The translations under genes and the position numbers were made by a program. 49,248 bases of DNA, from assembly GCA_937973965.1 (NCBI GenBank), contig CALJJQ010000113.1:1-49248 (forward strand), given 5' to 3'. Positions within the stretch are counted from its first letter, which is position 1; each line of letters begins with the position of its first letter. Positions 32,844-41,553 of the stretch are shown piece after piece. This DNA comes from an uncultured Calothrix sp. (GTDB lineage Bacteria > Cyanobacteriota > Cyanobacteriia > Cyanobacteriales > Nostocaceae). The notes beneath the pieces were generated by a model. The model was not told the DNA's origin, did no database searches, and saw only the letters and a program-made list of their open reading frames with translations.

Positions 32844-34724
32844 CTACTTCCTGAAAATTTTCGGGATTTGTGAGAAGTCCGAGGATAAGGGTAATTGGAC
32901 AACACAAACAGTTCCGACCCCTGTCTCACTCGTAATCTCAATCGTACCTCGATGTAAATCCACACATTTTTTGACTACAACTAATCCTAAACCTGTACCG
33001 GGAATGCTGCGGACATTTTTACCACGTTGAAAAGGCTCAAATAACTGTTTTTGCATATCTATGGGCATTCCGATTCCCCAATCTTGCACTGTTAATATTA
33101 CCTGATGATTTTGAAAATTAATATTTAAATTTACATTGCCTCCATCGGGTGAATATTTAATGGCATTTGAGAGTAAATTTGCCAAAATTGAACGTAATAA
33201 CTTTTCATCAAAGTATGCAGAAATAACTTTGCCTGTGCAATCAAAATTTAATTGGTGTTTATCACCGATGCTCAATCGAATTTCTTCGATAAAACCTCGA
33301 CAAAAAGCTTCTAAATCTAACAACTTAGGATTAAACTCTAACTTTCCCGATTCGGCTCGATTAATGGTTAAAATATCATCTAGTAACTGCACCATATTCT
33401 TAATTGATGCTTGAATCCTTTGTAAATTGCGCAATCTTTTGCCTGAATTATCCCACTCATCCTGACAATTTTCTAATAATTGGGCTGCGGCTAAAGCTGT
33501 ACTTAAAGGGGTACGAAATTCATGGGAAGCCATTGAAAAAAAACGAGTCTTTAACGCACTTAATTCCTTTTCCCTTTCTAAAGCTGAACGCACTTCTTCT
33601 AATCGCTTGCGTTCGGTAATATCAGCAATCACTGCAACCAATCCATTAATCTGATTTTCCGTATCATATAATGGAGCCGCCGAGAAAATTATATCTATCG
33701 GTGTACCATCTTTTTTATAACGTTGTAACTCGACTCTGCTATAGGTCGTCCCGGCGAAAATACTTGCTTGTAATTTTTGATACTCTTCTGATTCTTCATT
33801 ACCAAAGATAGGATTTGGACGGTTAATCACCTCAGTCTGTGTCCAACCAAACATCCGTTCGGCTGCTGGATTCCAAATTTGTACATTTCCGGCCAAATCT
33901 AGGGTGAAAATAGCGCGAGGAGAAGCCGTAATTAAAGCCATCAAAGCTGCTTCTGTACGTTGACGTTCAGCAATTTCTGCCCTTAAAAAGCTATTTGCGA
34001 GGGCTAATTCTTGAGTACGTTGTTGCACACGCAATTCCAGCTCTGCATTCAGGGTTTGTAACTGCTGATAAAGTTCCGATTGTTGAATCGCGATCGCCAC
34101 TTGGGTGGCAAGTTGTTTCATCAATTCTACTTCCCAGGATTCCCATTGGCGAGGACAGCGACATTGATGGGCTATTAATAAACCCCATAGATGGGGGGTT
34201 TGATGGGGATTTTGGCGATTTTCCTGCAAAATCGGCACCACTAACTTGGCTTTGACCTCAAATTGTTTGACAAATTCCGCTAAACAAGGCTCCACATCTG
34301 CCTGTTCGATGCTGGTAATTGTGCGAGTTTTACCGAGGGAATAGGCTTGATGATACTCCCCTGGAAATACCTCCGCCGGGAAATTTTCGCCTAAAATTTT
34401 TGTATACTCAGGTAGTACTGTCTCTGTAATGGCGCTACCTGTGCCATCAGACCAAAGTCGATAAATCAAGACCCGATCCGCTTGCAAAAAACTCTGTACT
34501 TCCGCTACCGTTGTTGCTAAAACTGCGCTTAAATCCAAAGATTCCCGGATATGCTGGGCAATCTGATTGACTAATCTTTCCCGTTGGGTTTGTTGTCGCA
34601 GTACCACCTCAATTCGTTTGCGACGACTGACTTCCCGATGAAAGAAATAGTAACCAATCCCCAAGGCGATCGCAATCACGCCAATACCAACAAAAAGTAG
34701 ATGGGGAACGAGAATTTCAGACAT
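32844..34724 (-). CDS. GAF-PAS sensor histidine kinase with phytochrome-like GAF
   Basis: A 626-residue membrane kinase. One helix (7-28) anchors it. A GAF domain (about 60-215) of the phytochrome/cyanobacteriochrome type follows: RVLIYRLWSDGTGSAITETV, EPCLAEFVKQFEVKAKLVVP and LWGLLIAHQCRCPRQW. Cys147 is at the position of the bilin-binding Cys of cyanobacteriochromes, but the usual His after it is Leu148. A coiled coil (215-260) leads to a PAS domain (262-372). HisKA has His401 in FFSMASHEFRTPLSTA, and the ATPase has NLLSNAIKYSP, DWGIGMP and GTGLGL. No response regulator is adjacent. Whether it binds a bilin is an inference to be tested. Confidence 0.92.
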   Translation of the reverse strand: MSEILVPHLLFVGIGVIAIALGIGYYFFHREVSRRKRIEVVLRQQTQRERLVNQIAQHIRESLDLSAVLATTVAEVQSFLQADRVLIYRLWSDGTGSAITETVLPEYTKILGENFPAEVFPGEYHQAYSLGKTRTITSIEQADVEPCLAEFVKQFEVKAKLVVPILQENRQNPHQTPHLWGLLIAHQCRCPRQWESWEVELMKQLATQVAIAIQQSELYQQLQTLNAELELRVQQRTQELALANSFLRAEIAERQRTEAALMALITASPRAIFTLDLAGNVQIWNPAAERMFGWTQTEVINRPNPIFGNEESEEYQKLQASIFAGTTYSRVELQRYKKDGTPIDIIFSAAPLYDTENQINGLVAVIADITERKRLEEVRSALEREKELSALKTRFFSMASHEFRTPLSTALAAAQLLENCQDEWDNSGKRLRNLQRIQASIKNMVQLLDDILTINRAESGKLEFNPKLLDLEAFCRGFIEEIRLSIGDKHQLNFDCTGKVISAYFDEKLLRSILANLLSNAIKYSPDGGNVNLNINFQNHQVILTVQDWGIGMPIDMQKQLFEPFQRGKNVRSIPGTGLGLVVVKKCVDLHRGTIEITSETGVGTVCVVQLPLSSDFSQIPKIFRK

Positions 34725-35832
34725 AGCGACGAATTAGGAATTATCGGGAATAGGAAAAACAAGAACCAAGGAGAGACAGGTTATATCGTTTTGGATTTTA
34801 AGCTATTGGGCATTGAAGTTGCATATTCACTATTTTTTACAGGTGACAGATGACGGATGACAGATAACTGTCAACAGCAGATAAAGTAATTATGCAATTT
34901 AAGTGAGATTATTCTTATTATTGCAAATTGTAACAAAGCTATGATATGCTTGCGTCAGAAAGTCAATTTGTCAGCTATTTAATAATTCAGTAAGTTTGAG
35001 CGATGTTGCAGGGAGCTATCTCTTCATTAGTCTTTAGTATTTGTAATTATCCGCCTTAAAGTCAGTGGCTAGTATCAATAATTGTAGATTTATTTGTGAT
35101 ACAAGCGTCTTGTCCAGATATCTCAGGTTGGGATTTTGGATCAAATCTAACATGTTTAGGGCTTGTAACATCATACCTGCCTAGTTTGATCAAAGCGAAG
35201 GAGCTTGGTAATTTATGGGTTGTAGGAAATTACCAATACTACCGGTGTTTACAAGGAACAGTTTATCAATTAAATTTTTAGATAAACTTGAGACAAATAG
35301 AACGGTGTAAATAAACCGAAGGATATAACGAAAAGTTAAAGTTATCTAAAACTCCCTTCCCTTCTACCTTGTCACAACGATAATTTTTCACAACGACCTC
35401 ATTAAATTATTAATAGGTTGTGGTGAGAAGTTGTTACTAGACACCGTATTTTTATGTCTTTATTTGATGCCTTCGCTGCATGGAAGTATAAACACAATAG
35501 ATTGATCTAGATGTGACTAAAGAGTCATATCTAGATCAAGTAAATCATGATTAAAACCTCTGGACAGAGAACTGAATCAAAAAGGTTTTGACACAATTTA
35601 AATAATCTTGTTTATCGAATCAGTATACATTTGATTTCACTCCTATGGTAGATAAATTATTAAGGGTCTGGTAAGTCATTGATGAAAGCTGGGTTGAGAG
35701 TCAAAGCATTAACTTCTTTTCTCCTCCTACTCCCCTTGCTTACCTCTGCCCGTCAATTTTGGATTGTCAGACCACTAGGGGTGAGTTAATTAAGATGGCT
35801 TTGATCTCAAATAAAGAGTGCTAGGAGGCAAC
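34725..35832. other. 1.1-kb intergenic region upstream of the SulP gene
   Basis: The longest stretch without a gene outside the repeat island. It must hold the promoters of the histidine kinase and of the SulP gene. A strong hairpin is at 35502-35539. A 61-codon frame (35096-35281) starting GTG is weakly protein-like and is not called. None of the repeat families found elsewhere was recognised, so this may be a long leader or a small-RNA locus. Confidence 0.45.
35502..35539. promoter_or_regulatory. Strong 17-bp hairpin in the SulP upstream region
   Basis: TTGATCTAGATGTGACT (35502-35518) and AGTCATATCTAGATCAA (35523-35539) pair over 17 positions with one G-U wobble and an AAAG loop. No T-run follows. 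It is about 290 bases before the SulP start. Candidate operator, RNA processing structure or small-RNA element. Confidence 0.55.
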
Positions 35833-37296
35833 TTGAACGGAGCAAATTTCAAGCGAGAATGGTTTTCCAATCCTCGCCAAGATATATCAGCAGGTGCGGT
35901 AGTCGGACTAGCTTTAATTCCAGAAGCGATCGCATTTTCGATTATTGCTGGGGTAGACCCGAAAGTCGGATTATATGCTTCCTTTATGATTGCGGTGATG
36001 ACAGCATTTTTAGGGGGTAGACCGGGGTCAATATCGGCTGCAACCGGAGCAATGGCATTATTGATGATCGATTTGGTTAAGATACATGGCTTACAGTACC
36101 TCTTTGCTGCCACTTTCTTGACAGGAGTAATCCAAGTATTATTTGGAGTATTTAAATTGGGTCGGCAGATGAAATATGTCCCCAGAGCAGTCATGTTGGG
36201 ATATATCAATGCCTTGGCAGTATTAATTTTTATGGCCCAGTTGCCCCAACTGATTGGCAGATCACCCATCGTATACATACTAACAGGTGTATCTTTGGCA
36301 ATTATTTATATTTTGCCCCGGTTTACTAAAGTAGTCCCTTCCCCTTTAGTTGCTTTGGCGGTAATGACCATTGCTGCGATCGCACTCAAATTAGATGTTC
36401 CCACCGTCGGAGATATGGGAGAATTACCCACCGCACCTCCGGTATTTTCCATGCCACAAGTTCCCTTGACCTGGGAAACATTACAAATTCTTTTCCCCTA
36501 TTCCCTGACATTAGCAATTGTGGGATTATTAGCTTCCTTCCTGACTGCTTCCTTAGTAGATGAATTGACAGATACCCCCAGCGATAAAAACCAAGAAGCC
36601 AAAGGACAAGGTATCGCCAACATTGTCACCGCATTTTTTGGCGGAATGGCAGGTTGTGGGATGATTGGACAATCAGTGATTAACGTTCAATCCGGGGGTC
36701 GGGGTCGCTTGTCAACCCTGTGCGCAGGTATTTTCCTGCTATTTGCCATTTTAGCCCTGCAAGATTGGGTGAAACAAATGCCAATGGCTGCTCTGGTTGC
36801 CATTATGATTATGGTGTCAATTGGCACATTTCGCTGGTCATCGATTCAAAATATTCCCCGGATTCCCAAAAGTGAAGCCGTTGTCATGTTAACAACAATG
36901 TTTGTGACAATTTTTACTCGTAACTTTGCCCTGGGTGTGGCAACAGGGATTGTGATGAGTACGGTATTTTTCACCCGTAAAATCGCCAAGTTGGTGTTTG
37001 TAGATAAGATTTTAAGTGAGGATGGTAGTCATCGAATTTATAAGGTTGCTGGACAAATATTCTTTCTATCCAAGGAAGAATTCTTTGGTTCCTTTGACTT
37101 TGGGGAAGTAGTCGATCGAGTGACTATTGATTTGAGTAATGCCCATTTATGGGACCAGGGTGCAGTAGCGACCCTTGACCGGACTGTTTTGAAATTTCGT
37201 CGAAATGGTGCGAATGTGGAATTGGTAGGCTTAAATGAAGCCAGCGCTACATTGGTAGAAAAATTAGGTACTTATCATCAAACCGTGGAAGAATAA
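35833..37296 (+). CDS. SulP-family anion transporter with STAS domain
   Basis: About 487 residues. Around a dozen membrane segments (about 20-390) carry SulP landmarks: [20 protein letters not shown], the Gly-rich [16 protein letters not shown] and [22 protein letters not shown]-terminal STAS domain (about 405-485) reads [19 protein letters not shown]. Substrate could be sulfate or bicarbonate. AGGAGG (35823-35828) lies four bases before the TTG at 35833, favouring it over the GTG at 35818. It is the first of three co-directional genes with the Usp and BicA-like genes. Confidence 0.88.
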   Translation: MNGANFKREWFSNPRQDISAGAVVGLALIPEAIAFSIIAGVDPKVGLYASFMIAVMTAFLGGRPGSISAATGAMALLMIDLVKIHGLQYLFAATFLTGVIQVLFGVFKLGRQMKYVPRAVMLGYINALAVLIFMAQLPQLIGRSPIVYILTGVSLAIIYILPRFTKVVPSPLVALAVMTIAAIALKLDVPTVGDMGELPTAPPVFSMPQVPLTWETLQILFPYSLTLAIVGLLASFLTASLVDELTDTPSDKNQEAKGQGIANIVTAFFGGMAGCGMIGQSVINVQSGGRGRLSTLCAGIFLLFAILALQDWVKQMPMAALVAIMIMVSIGTFRWSSIQNIPRIPKSEAVVMLTTMFVTIFTRNFALGVATGIVMSTVFFTRKIAKLVFVDKILSEDGSHRIYKVAGQIFFLSKEEFFGSFDFGEVVDRVTIDLSNAHLWDQGAVATLDRTVLKFRRNGANVELVGLNEASATLVEKLGTYHQTVEE

Positions 37297-37804
37297 AATG
37301 AAGTTGGTAAAGGGACGACCCATTGTGCAATACCCTGAGAGCTTTATCGAAGGTTTATATGTACTAGGATAAGGGCTTTTTTAGCTCCAATTCTTAAGTC
37401 CCTAGATTTATGACCTCAATCCAACCACCAAATCAGTGAAATAGTTTCCCTGTTGCTTCAACTATTGCCACTTTAGTCAATGCGATCGCTTGATGAGCAA
37501 AATGGTTGCGATACTTGTAGCAATCATCCTGAAAGCTGGTATGAGTTATCACTAAATCTTAATATAGCAATCCTAAATAATTCATGAGAAAACACTGATG
37601 AATCTTTAGTAAGATGTAAAACTAGCTTTTCAACGATGTTTTACGCCGTATATATCAATCCAGCCACCAAAAATACTAATCAGTGAGTTGTAAAAGCTAC
37701 TTTTATTGCTTAAGTATTCTCTCACCTTTGATTCCGGATTGCTATATGCATTCACACCTGACGCAGAAGACTGAATTTGACGTTAGATTAATCGCAAATT
37801 TCCC
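37297..37804. other. Intergenic region with a 186-bp inverted-repeat element
   Basis: No gene. The second half is the element at 37562-37747. In the first half CAATCCAACCACCAAATCAGTG (about 37419) is echoed by CAATCCAGCCACCAAA inside the element, which suggests a second, decayed copy. Confidence 0.5.
37562..37747. repeat. 186-bp element with ATATAGCAATCC ends (family 6)
   Basis: ATATAGCAATCC (37562-37573) is exactly mirrored by GGATTGCTATAT (37736-37747). No reading frame is contained. TAGCAATAC and GCAATCC occur also near 7271-7288, hinting at a fragment there. Probably a MITE between the SulP and Usp genes. Confidence 0.7.
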
Positions 37805-38668
37805 ATGAAACGAATTTTATTATGTACAGATGGCTCTATTTTTTCCCAGAGCAGTTACAAGTACACAGCCTGGTTAGCAGTCCAAATTGGGGCAGCAGTT
37901 GATGTATTGTATGTCACAGATGCCCGCAGTCAAGCCACGGAGGAATCTGCCAACTTAAGCGGTAGCATTGGTGTCAATGCCTCCGATGAGTTACTGAAGC
38001 AATTGGTAGCGCTAGAGCATGAAAAGGCCAAGTTAAACCATCAACGGGCAAAATTAATTTTACAGGATGCTAAAGAAGCCCTCACTCTTGGTGGAGTTCC
38101 AGCTGTTCAGACCATGCATAAAACTGGTTTTTTAGTTGATTATGTGCCGGAATTAGAACCAAAAGTCGATTTAATTGTTTTAGGTAAACGAGGTGAGACA
38201 GCAGAATTTGCTTCGGGACATTTGGGTTCAAATCTGGAGCGGATTATTCGAGCTAGTCACAAACCCTGTTTAGTTACCTCCCGTCAATTTCGAGCAATTG
38301 AGCGATTTTTACTCGCTTACGACGGCAGTAAAAGTAGTCAGCAGATATTACAGTTTTTACAGACATCTCCAGCTTTTAAAGACTTAGAGATGCACATAGT
38401 TACTGTTGCAAAAAATCGAGAAGATGCAGTTGCCAATTCGCGACTTGAGTCAGCCAAACAGCAGGCAATTAAAGCTGGATTTACACCAATAACTTCCTTA
38501 ATGGTAGATAATCCCGAACATGCGATCGCCGATTATATTGAAGCCAACAATATCCATTTACTGTTGATGGGAGCTTATGGTCATAGCCGCATTCGTCACT
38601 TGGTAATTGGTAGTACCACAGCTCAAATTCTCCGCAGTAGTAATATTCCGGTTCTCGTATTTCGTTAA
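37805..38668 (+). CDS. Tandem universal stress protein (two Usp domains)
   Basis: A 287-residue cytoplasmic protein with two UspA folds. Domain 1 (1-155) starts KRILLCTDGSIFSQSSYKYT and ends LIVLGKRGETAEFASGHLGS with GSNLERIIRASHKPCLV. Domain 2 (160-287) starts RFLLAYDGSKSSQQIL and ends LLLMGAYGHSRIRHLVIGSTTAQIL, which is the ATP-binding GX2GX9G(S/T) pattern. Its position between two SulP transporter genes, on the same strand, suggests a regulatory link to anion or bicarbonate uptake; this is inferred from context alone. Confidence 0.92.
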   Translation: MKRILLCTDGSIFSQSSYKYTAWLAVQIGAAVDVLYVTDARSQATEESANLSGSIGVNASDELLKQLVALEHEKAKLNHQRAKLILQDAKEALTLGGVPAVQTMHKTGFLVDYVPELEPKVDLIVLGKRGETAEFASGHLGSNLERIIRASHKPCLVTSRQFRAIERFLLAYDGSKSSQQILQFLQTSPAFKDLEMHIVTVAKNREDAVANSRLESAKQQAIKAGFTPITSLMVDNPEHAIADYIEANNIHLLLMGAYGHSRIRHLVIGSTTAQILRSSNIPVLVFR

Positions 38669-38923
38669 TACCATCTGGGAAAACTTAGTTAGTATTTGAC
38701 CGTTGACTACTAATTGTAAATAACGGTGATATAATTTTGATAAAATTAACATTACCAGATGAAATACTTTCCTTTAATTATTAAATAGATTCAGAGAAAA
38801 AACAGAAGTATTTATACCTGAAAAACTCAGGGAAACTTTCAGGTTCAATTCAGGATAAATTTTGTTTATACGCTGAACTAATTGTATTAATTTTTTCCGT
38901 TCTGAAAACAGAGAGTTTACAAG

Positions 38924-40582
38924 GTGTCCATCAATCCAATCAACAAAATCCATTTCCGCAATTGGCGTGGCGATCTATTTGGGGGTTTAACAGCTGCCAT
39001 TGTCGCTTTACCCCTAGCCCTAGCCTTTGGAGTGGCTTCCGGTGCAGGAGCGATCGCCGGACTCTATGGAGCAATTATTGTCGGCTTTTTTGCAGCCCTA
39101 TTTGGGGGAACACCAGCCCAAGTTTCTGGTCCCACAGGACCGATGACAGTGGTGGTGACAACTGTCATTGCTACCCTAGTACAGCGTTATCCCGACACAG
39201 GGTTAGCGATGGCTTTTACCGTCGTCATGTTGGGGGGACTGCTACAAATTCTCTTCGGGGTGATGCGTCTGGGACAATACATCACCCTTCTACCCTACAC
39301 AGTCATTTCCGGCTTTATGTCTGGAATCGGCGTAATTATCATTTTGCTGCAATTACCCCCTTTGTTGGGTCACGAGGGGTCGGGTGGGGTTGTTACCACA
39401 CTGCAACAATTACCCACCTATATCAGTAATCCCAACTGGATCGCCGTGGGTCTGGGATTGCTCACCTTGGGAATTGTTTTGGCTGTACCACCTAAGCTGA
39501 ATCGGATTATACCCTCTCCTCTACTGGCATTGGTGGTGGTGACAATTATCTCTGTAGTTTTATTCAAAGATGCCAATATAGCTCGGATTGGTCAGATTCC
39601 CAGGGGATTACCAAGTTTGAAAATGCCCACCTTCAGTATCCGTGAGTTAGACGACATGCTCCGCTACGGATTGATGTTAGGGGTATTAGGAGCGATCGAT
39701 TCTTTGTTAACCTCCCTGGTAGCTGACAGTATTTCCCGTACCCAGCATGATTCTGACAAGGAATTGATTGGCCAGGGAATTGGTAACACATTAGCGGGGC
39801 TATTTGGAGGTTTACCCGGTGCTGGTGCGACGATGCGCACTGTAGTCAATGTCCAAGCTGGGGGGAGAACACCCCTATCCGGGATGATTCATGCTCTGGT
39901 ATTATTACTTGTAGTGTTTTGGGCTGGGCCATTAACAGCGCAAATTCCCAATGCCGTATTAGCCGGTTTATTACTCAAGGTCGGAATTGATATTCTCGAC
40001 TGGGGATTTATTAAACGTGCTCCCCGTCTGTCTTTAAAGGGGACAGGTTTGATGTACTTGGTGTTACTGCTAACTGTATTCGTCGATCTAATTACGGCGG
40101 TACTAGTAGGAGCATTTATTGCCAACGTCCTGACGATTAAACGCCTCAGTGATGTCCAAAGCGATAATATTCAACTGATTACCAACTCCAGCGGACATGA
40201 AGAACTGACTCCAGCCGAACAGGAAATCCTTACCCAAGCTAGAGGGGATATTTTATTATTAAAGTTAGGTGGACCAATGAGTTTTGGAGCAGCCAAAAGT
40301 ATCTCCCGACGCATGTCTTTAGTGCAGAACTACCATGCACTGGTGTTAGATTTAACCGAAGTTCCCAATATTGGTGTAACCGCAGCATTAGCAATTGAAT
40401 CAATAGTTGAAGATGCGATCGCCCATCATCGTTATGTTTGGATCGTTGCCACTTCCCCACAGGTACGATGGAGGCTAGAACAGTTAAACTTGCAACGTTT
40501 TCAGGAAATTAGTCAGGGAGAAAATCGCACCCAGGCTTTAGAATCAGCATTTACCCTAATTCAGATGGGAAGCTTGACCTAA
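38924..40582 (+). CDS. bicA: BicA-like SulP bicarbonate transporter
   Basis: A 552-residue SulP protein that matches the sequence I know for the Na+-dependent bicarbonate transporter BicA of marine Synechococcus along most of its length: NKIHFRNWRGDLFGGLTAAI, LAFGVASGAGAIAGLYGAII, TPAQVSGPTGPMTVVVTTVI and VISGFMSGIGVIIILLQLPP in the first half, and ELIGQGIGNTLAGLFGGLPG further on. The C-terminal STAS domain (about 435-545) includes LVLDLTEVPNIGVTAALAIE. Low-affinity, high-flux HCO3- uptake for the CO2-concentrating mechanism is the likely job. Start is GTG at 38924. Confidence 0.88.
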   Translation: MSINPINKIHFRNWRGDLFGGLTAAIVALPLALAFGVASGAGAIAGLYGAIIVGFFAALFGGTPAQVSGPTGPMTVVVTTVIATLVQRYPDTGLAMAFTVVMLGGLLQILFGVMRLGQYITLLPYTVISGFMSGIGVIIILLQLPPLLGHEGSGGVVTTLQQLPTYISNPNWIAVGLGLLTLGIVLAVPPKLNRIIPSPLLALVVVTIISVVLFKDANIARIGQIPRGLPSLKMPTFSIRELDDMLRYGLMLGVLGAIDSLLTSLVADSISRTQHDSDKELIGQGIGNTLAGLFGGLPGAGATMRTVVNVQAGGRTPLSGMIHALVLLLVVFWAGPLTAQIPNAVLAGLLLKVGIDILDWGFIKRAPRLSLKGTGLMYLVLLLTVFVDLITAVLVGAFIANVLTIKRLSDVQSDNIQLITNSSGHEELTPAEQEILTQARGDILLLKLGGPMSFGAAKSISRRMSLVQNYHALVLDLTEVPNIGVTAALAIESIVEDAIAHHRYVWIVATSPQVRWRLEQLNLQRFQEISQGENRTQALESAFTLIQMGSLT

Positions 40583-40723
40583 TGGATGCGGATGCATTGG
40601 CCCTGTCATACATAGCATTTGTTTGACGGATTGATGTTTCTTCTACTCAATACTCCCCACTCCCTACAAGTTTTAGGGATTTTTGGGAAATTATGGATCG
40701 GTATATCAGCCTAGTTTTTCGAT

Positions 40724-40942
40724 TCAGCTATTTTTATTTCTCTGCTTAATAGTCGTGACTTGTTCAATAATTTGTGTAACTTTTTGCACATCCTGTAAAT
40801 CATTCACATTACCATTAACCAAACAAGGTTCCTGGGAAAGCATATCCATGTAAGCATGAAATGCCTGACGGTCTTCAGGATGCTTCGATATATATTTCCG
40901 TAATTCGGTACGATTCATTAACTGAAAATTAATAGAATTCAT
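40724..40942 (-). CDS. Small DUF6887-like protein
   Basis: A 72-residue protein. MNRTELRKYISKHPEDRQAF and HAYMDMLSQEP are in the style of short cyanobacterial proteins annotated DUF6887 (N-terminal NFxxMxxxELRxY, then EAFxAYxD). In other genomes such genes are often next to a DUF6888 partner; none is evident here. Function unknown. An alternative start is the ATG at 40918. Confidence 0.65.
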   Translation of the reverse strand: MNSINFQLMNRTELRKYISKHPEDRQAFHAYMDMLSQEPCLVNGNVNDLQDVQKVTQIIEQVTTIKQRNKNS

Positions 40943-40991
40943 AGGATTTTGGATTTGAGATTTTGGCGTTACTAAATAGCACCTGGATTGT

Positions 40992-41068
40992 ATACCATTT
41001 CACAAAAATTTTGACACATTTTCTCCCCCTGCATCCCTAAATGTATCAACTCCGAAGTAAGTAGGTAC
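40992..41068 (+). repeat. ATACC-type hairpin repeat (family 2), copy F
   Basis: Starts ATACCATTTCACAAAAATTT, carries TTGACACATTTTCTCCCCCT and ATGTATCAACTCCGAAGT, and ends near GTAGGTAC. A slightly shortened copy. Confidence 0.7.
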
Positions 41069-41223
41069 AATTAAACATAAAACCGCAACGTAACCGATTA
41101 TTCGGCTCAAAGCCTTACTCCCGTACAGACGCGATATATCCCGTCTCTCCCTACTCCCTGATCAACGATAATTTTTGCCACCCACCGACTCAAAACGGTA
41201 TGACGTACTAGATTCCTGTTTTT

Positions 41224-41340
41224 TCAGAGAAACTGCCATCCTCCCTCTCGATCAACAATAATTTCGGTCTCCTCACCCACTAACATGTAAAGTAAATTAG
41301 TTCGCTCATCCATAGTTACGTATGAGACGGGTTTAGACAT
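41224..41340 (-). CDS. Possible 38-residue small protein
   Basis: A minus-strand frame from ATG (41340) to TGA (41224), MSKPVSYVTMDERTNLLYML then VGEETEIIVDREGGWQFL. Composition is protein-like, with balanced charge and a compact Tyr/Leu/Met core. No Shine-Dalgarno sequence is obvious. It may be a genuine small gene, or the surviving end of a longer one. Function unknown. Confidence 0.35.
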   Translation of the reverse strand: MSKPVSYVTMDERTNLLYMLVGEETEIIVDREGGWQFL

Positions 41341-41553
41341 GCTAGTAACCTGTTCGCAGAGTATATAAAAAACAATTACTTGGGTAGCGCTAGGCAAATT
41401 CACTTTTTGTCTCTGGGTATGGTGAAAGATTTAAACAAACTAACTTTTATCATCACAACAAAATTACTACCTATAAATCAAGCTAATTTGACTACAAAAA
41501 GCTTTTTATTTTCATTTATCACGATAAAAATTGAGAGATATGAAAGATAATAA

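Larger units (their letters stand above)
40943..41553. other. Intergenic region with hairpin repeat, palindrome and a possible tiny gene
   Basis: Contains a family 2 copy (40992-41068), a GACGCGATATATC palindrome with one broken arm (41127-41146) and a 38-codon frame on the minus strand (41224-41340). The rest, upstream of the DUF6887-like gene and downstream of the EAL gene, shows nothing else. Confidence 0.5.

Noticed and set aside
35096-35281. 61-codon plus-strand frame starting GTG upstream of the SulP gene
   Set aside because: Composition is only weakly protein-like, no Shine-Dalgarno sequence is present, and I recognise no family.
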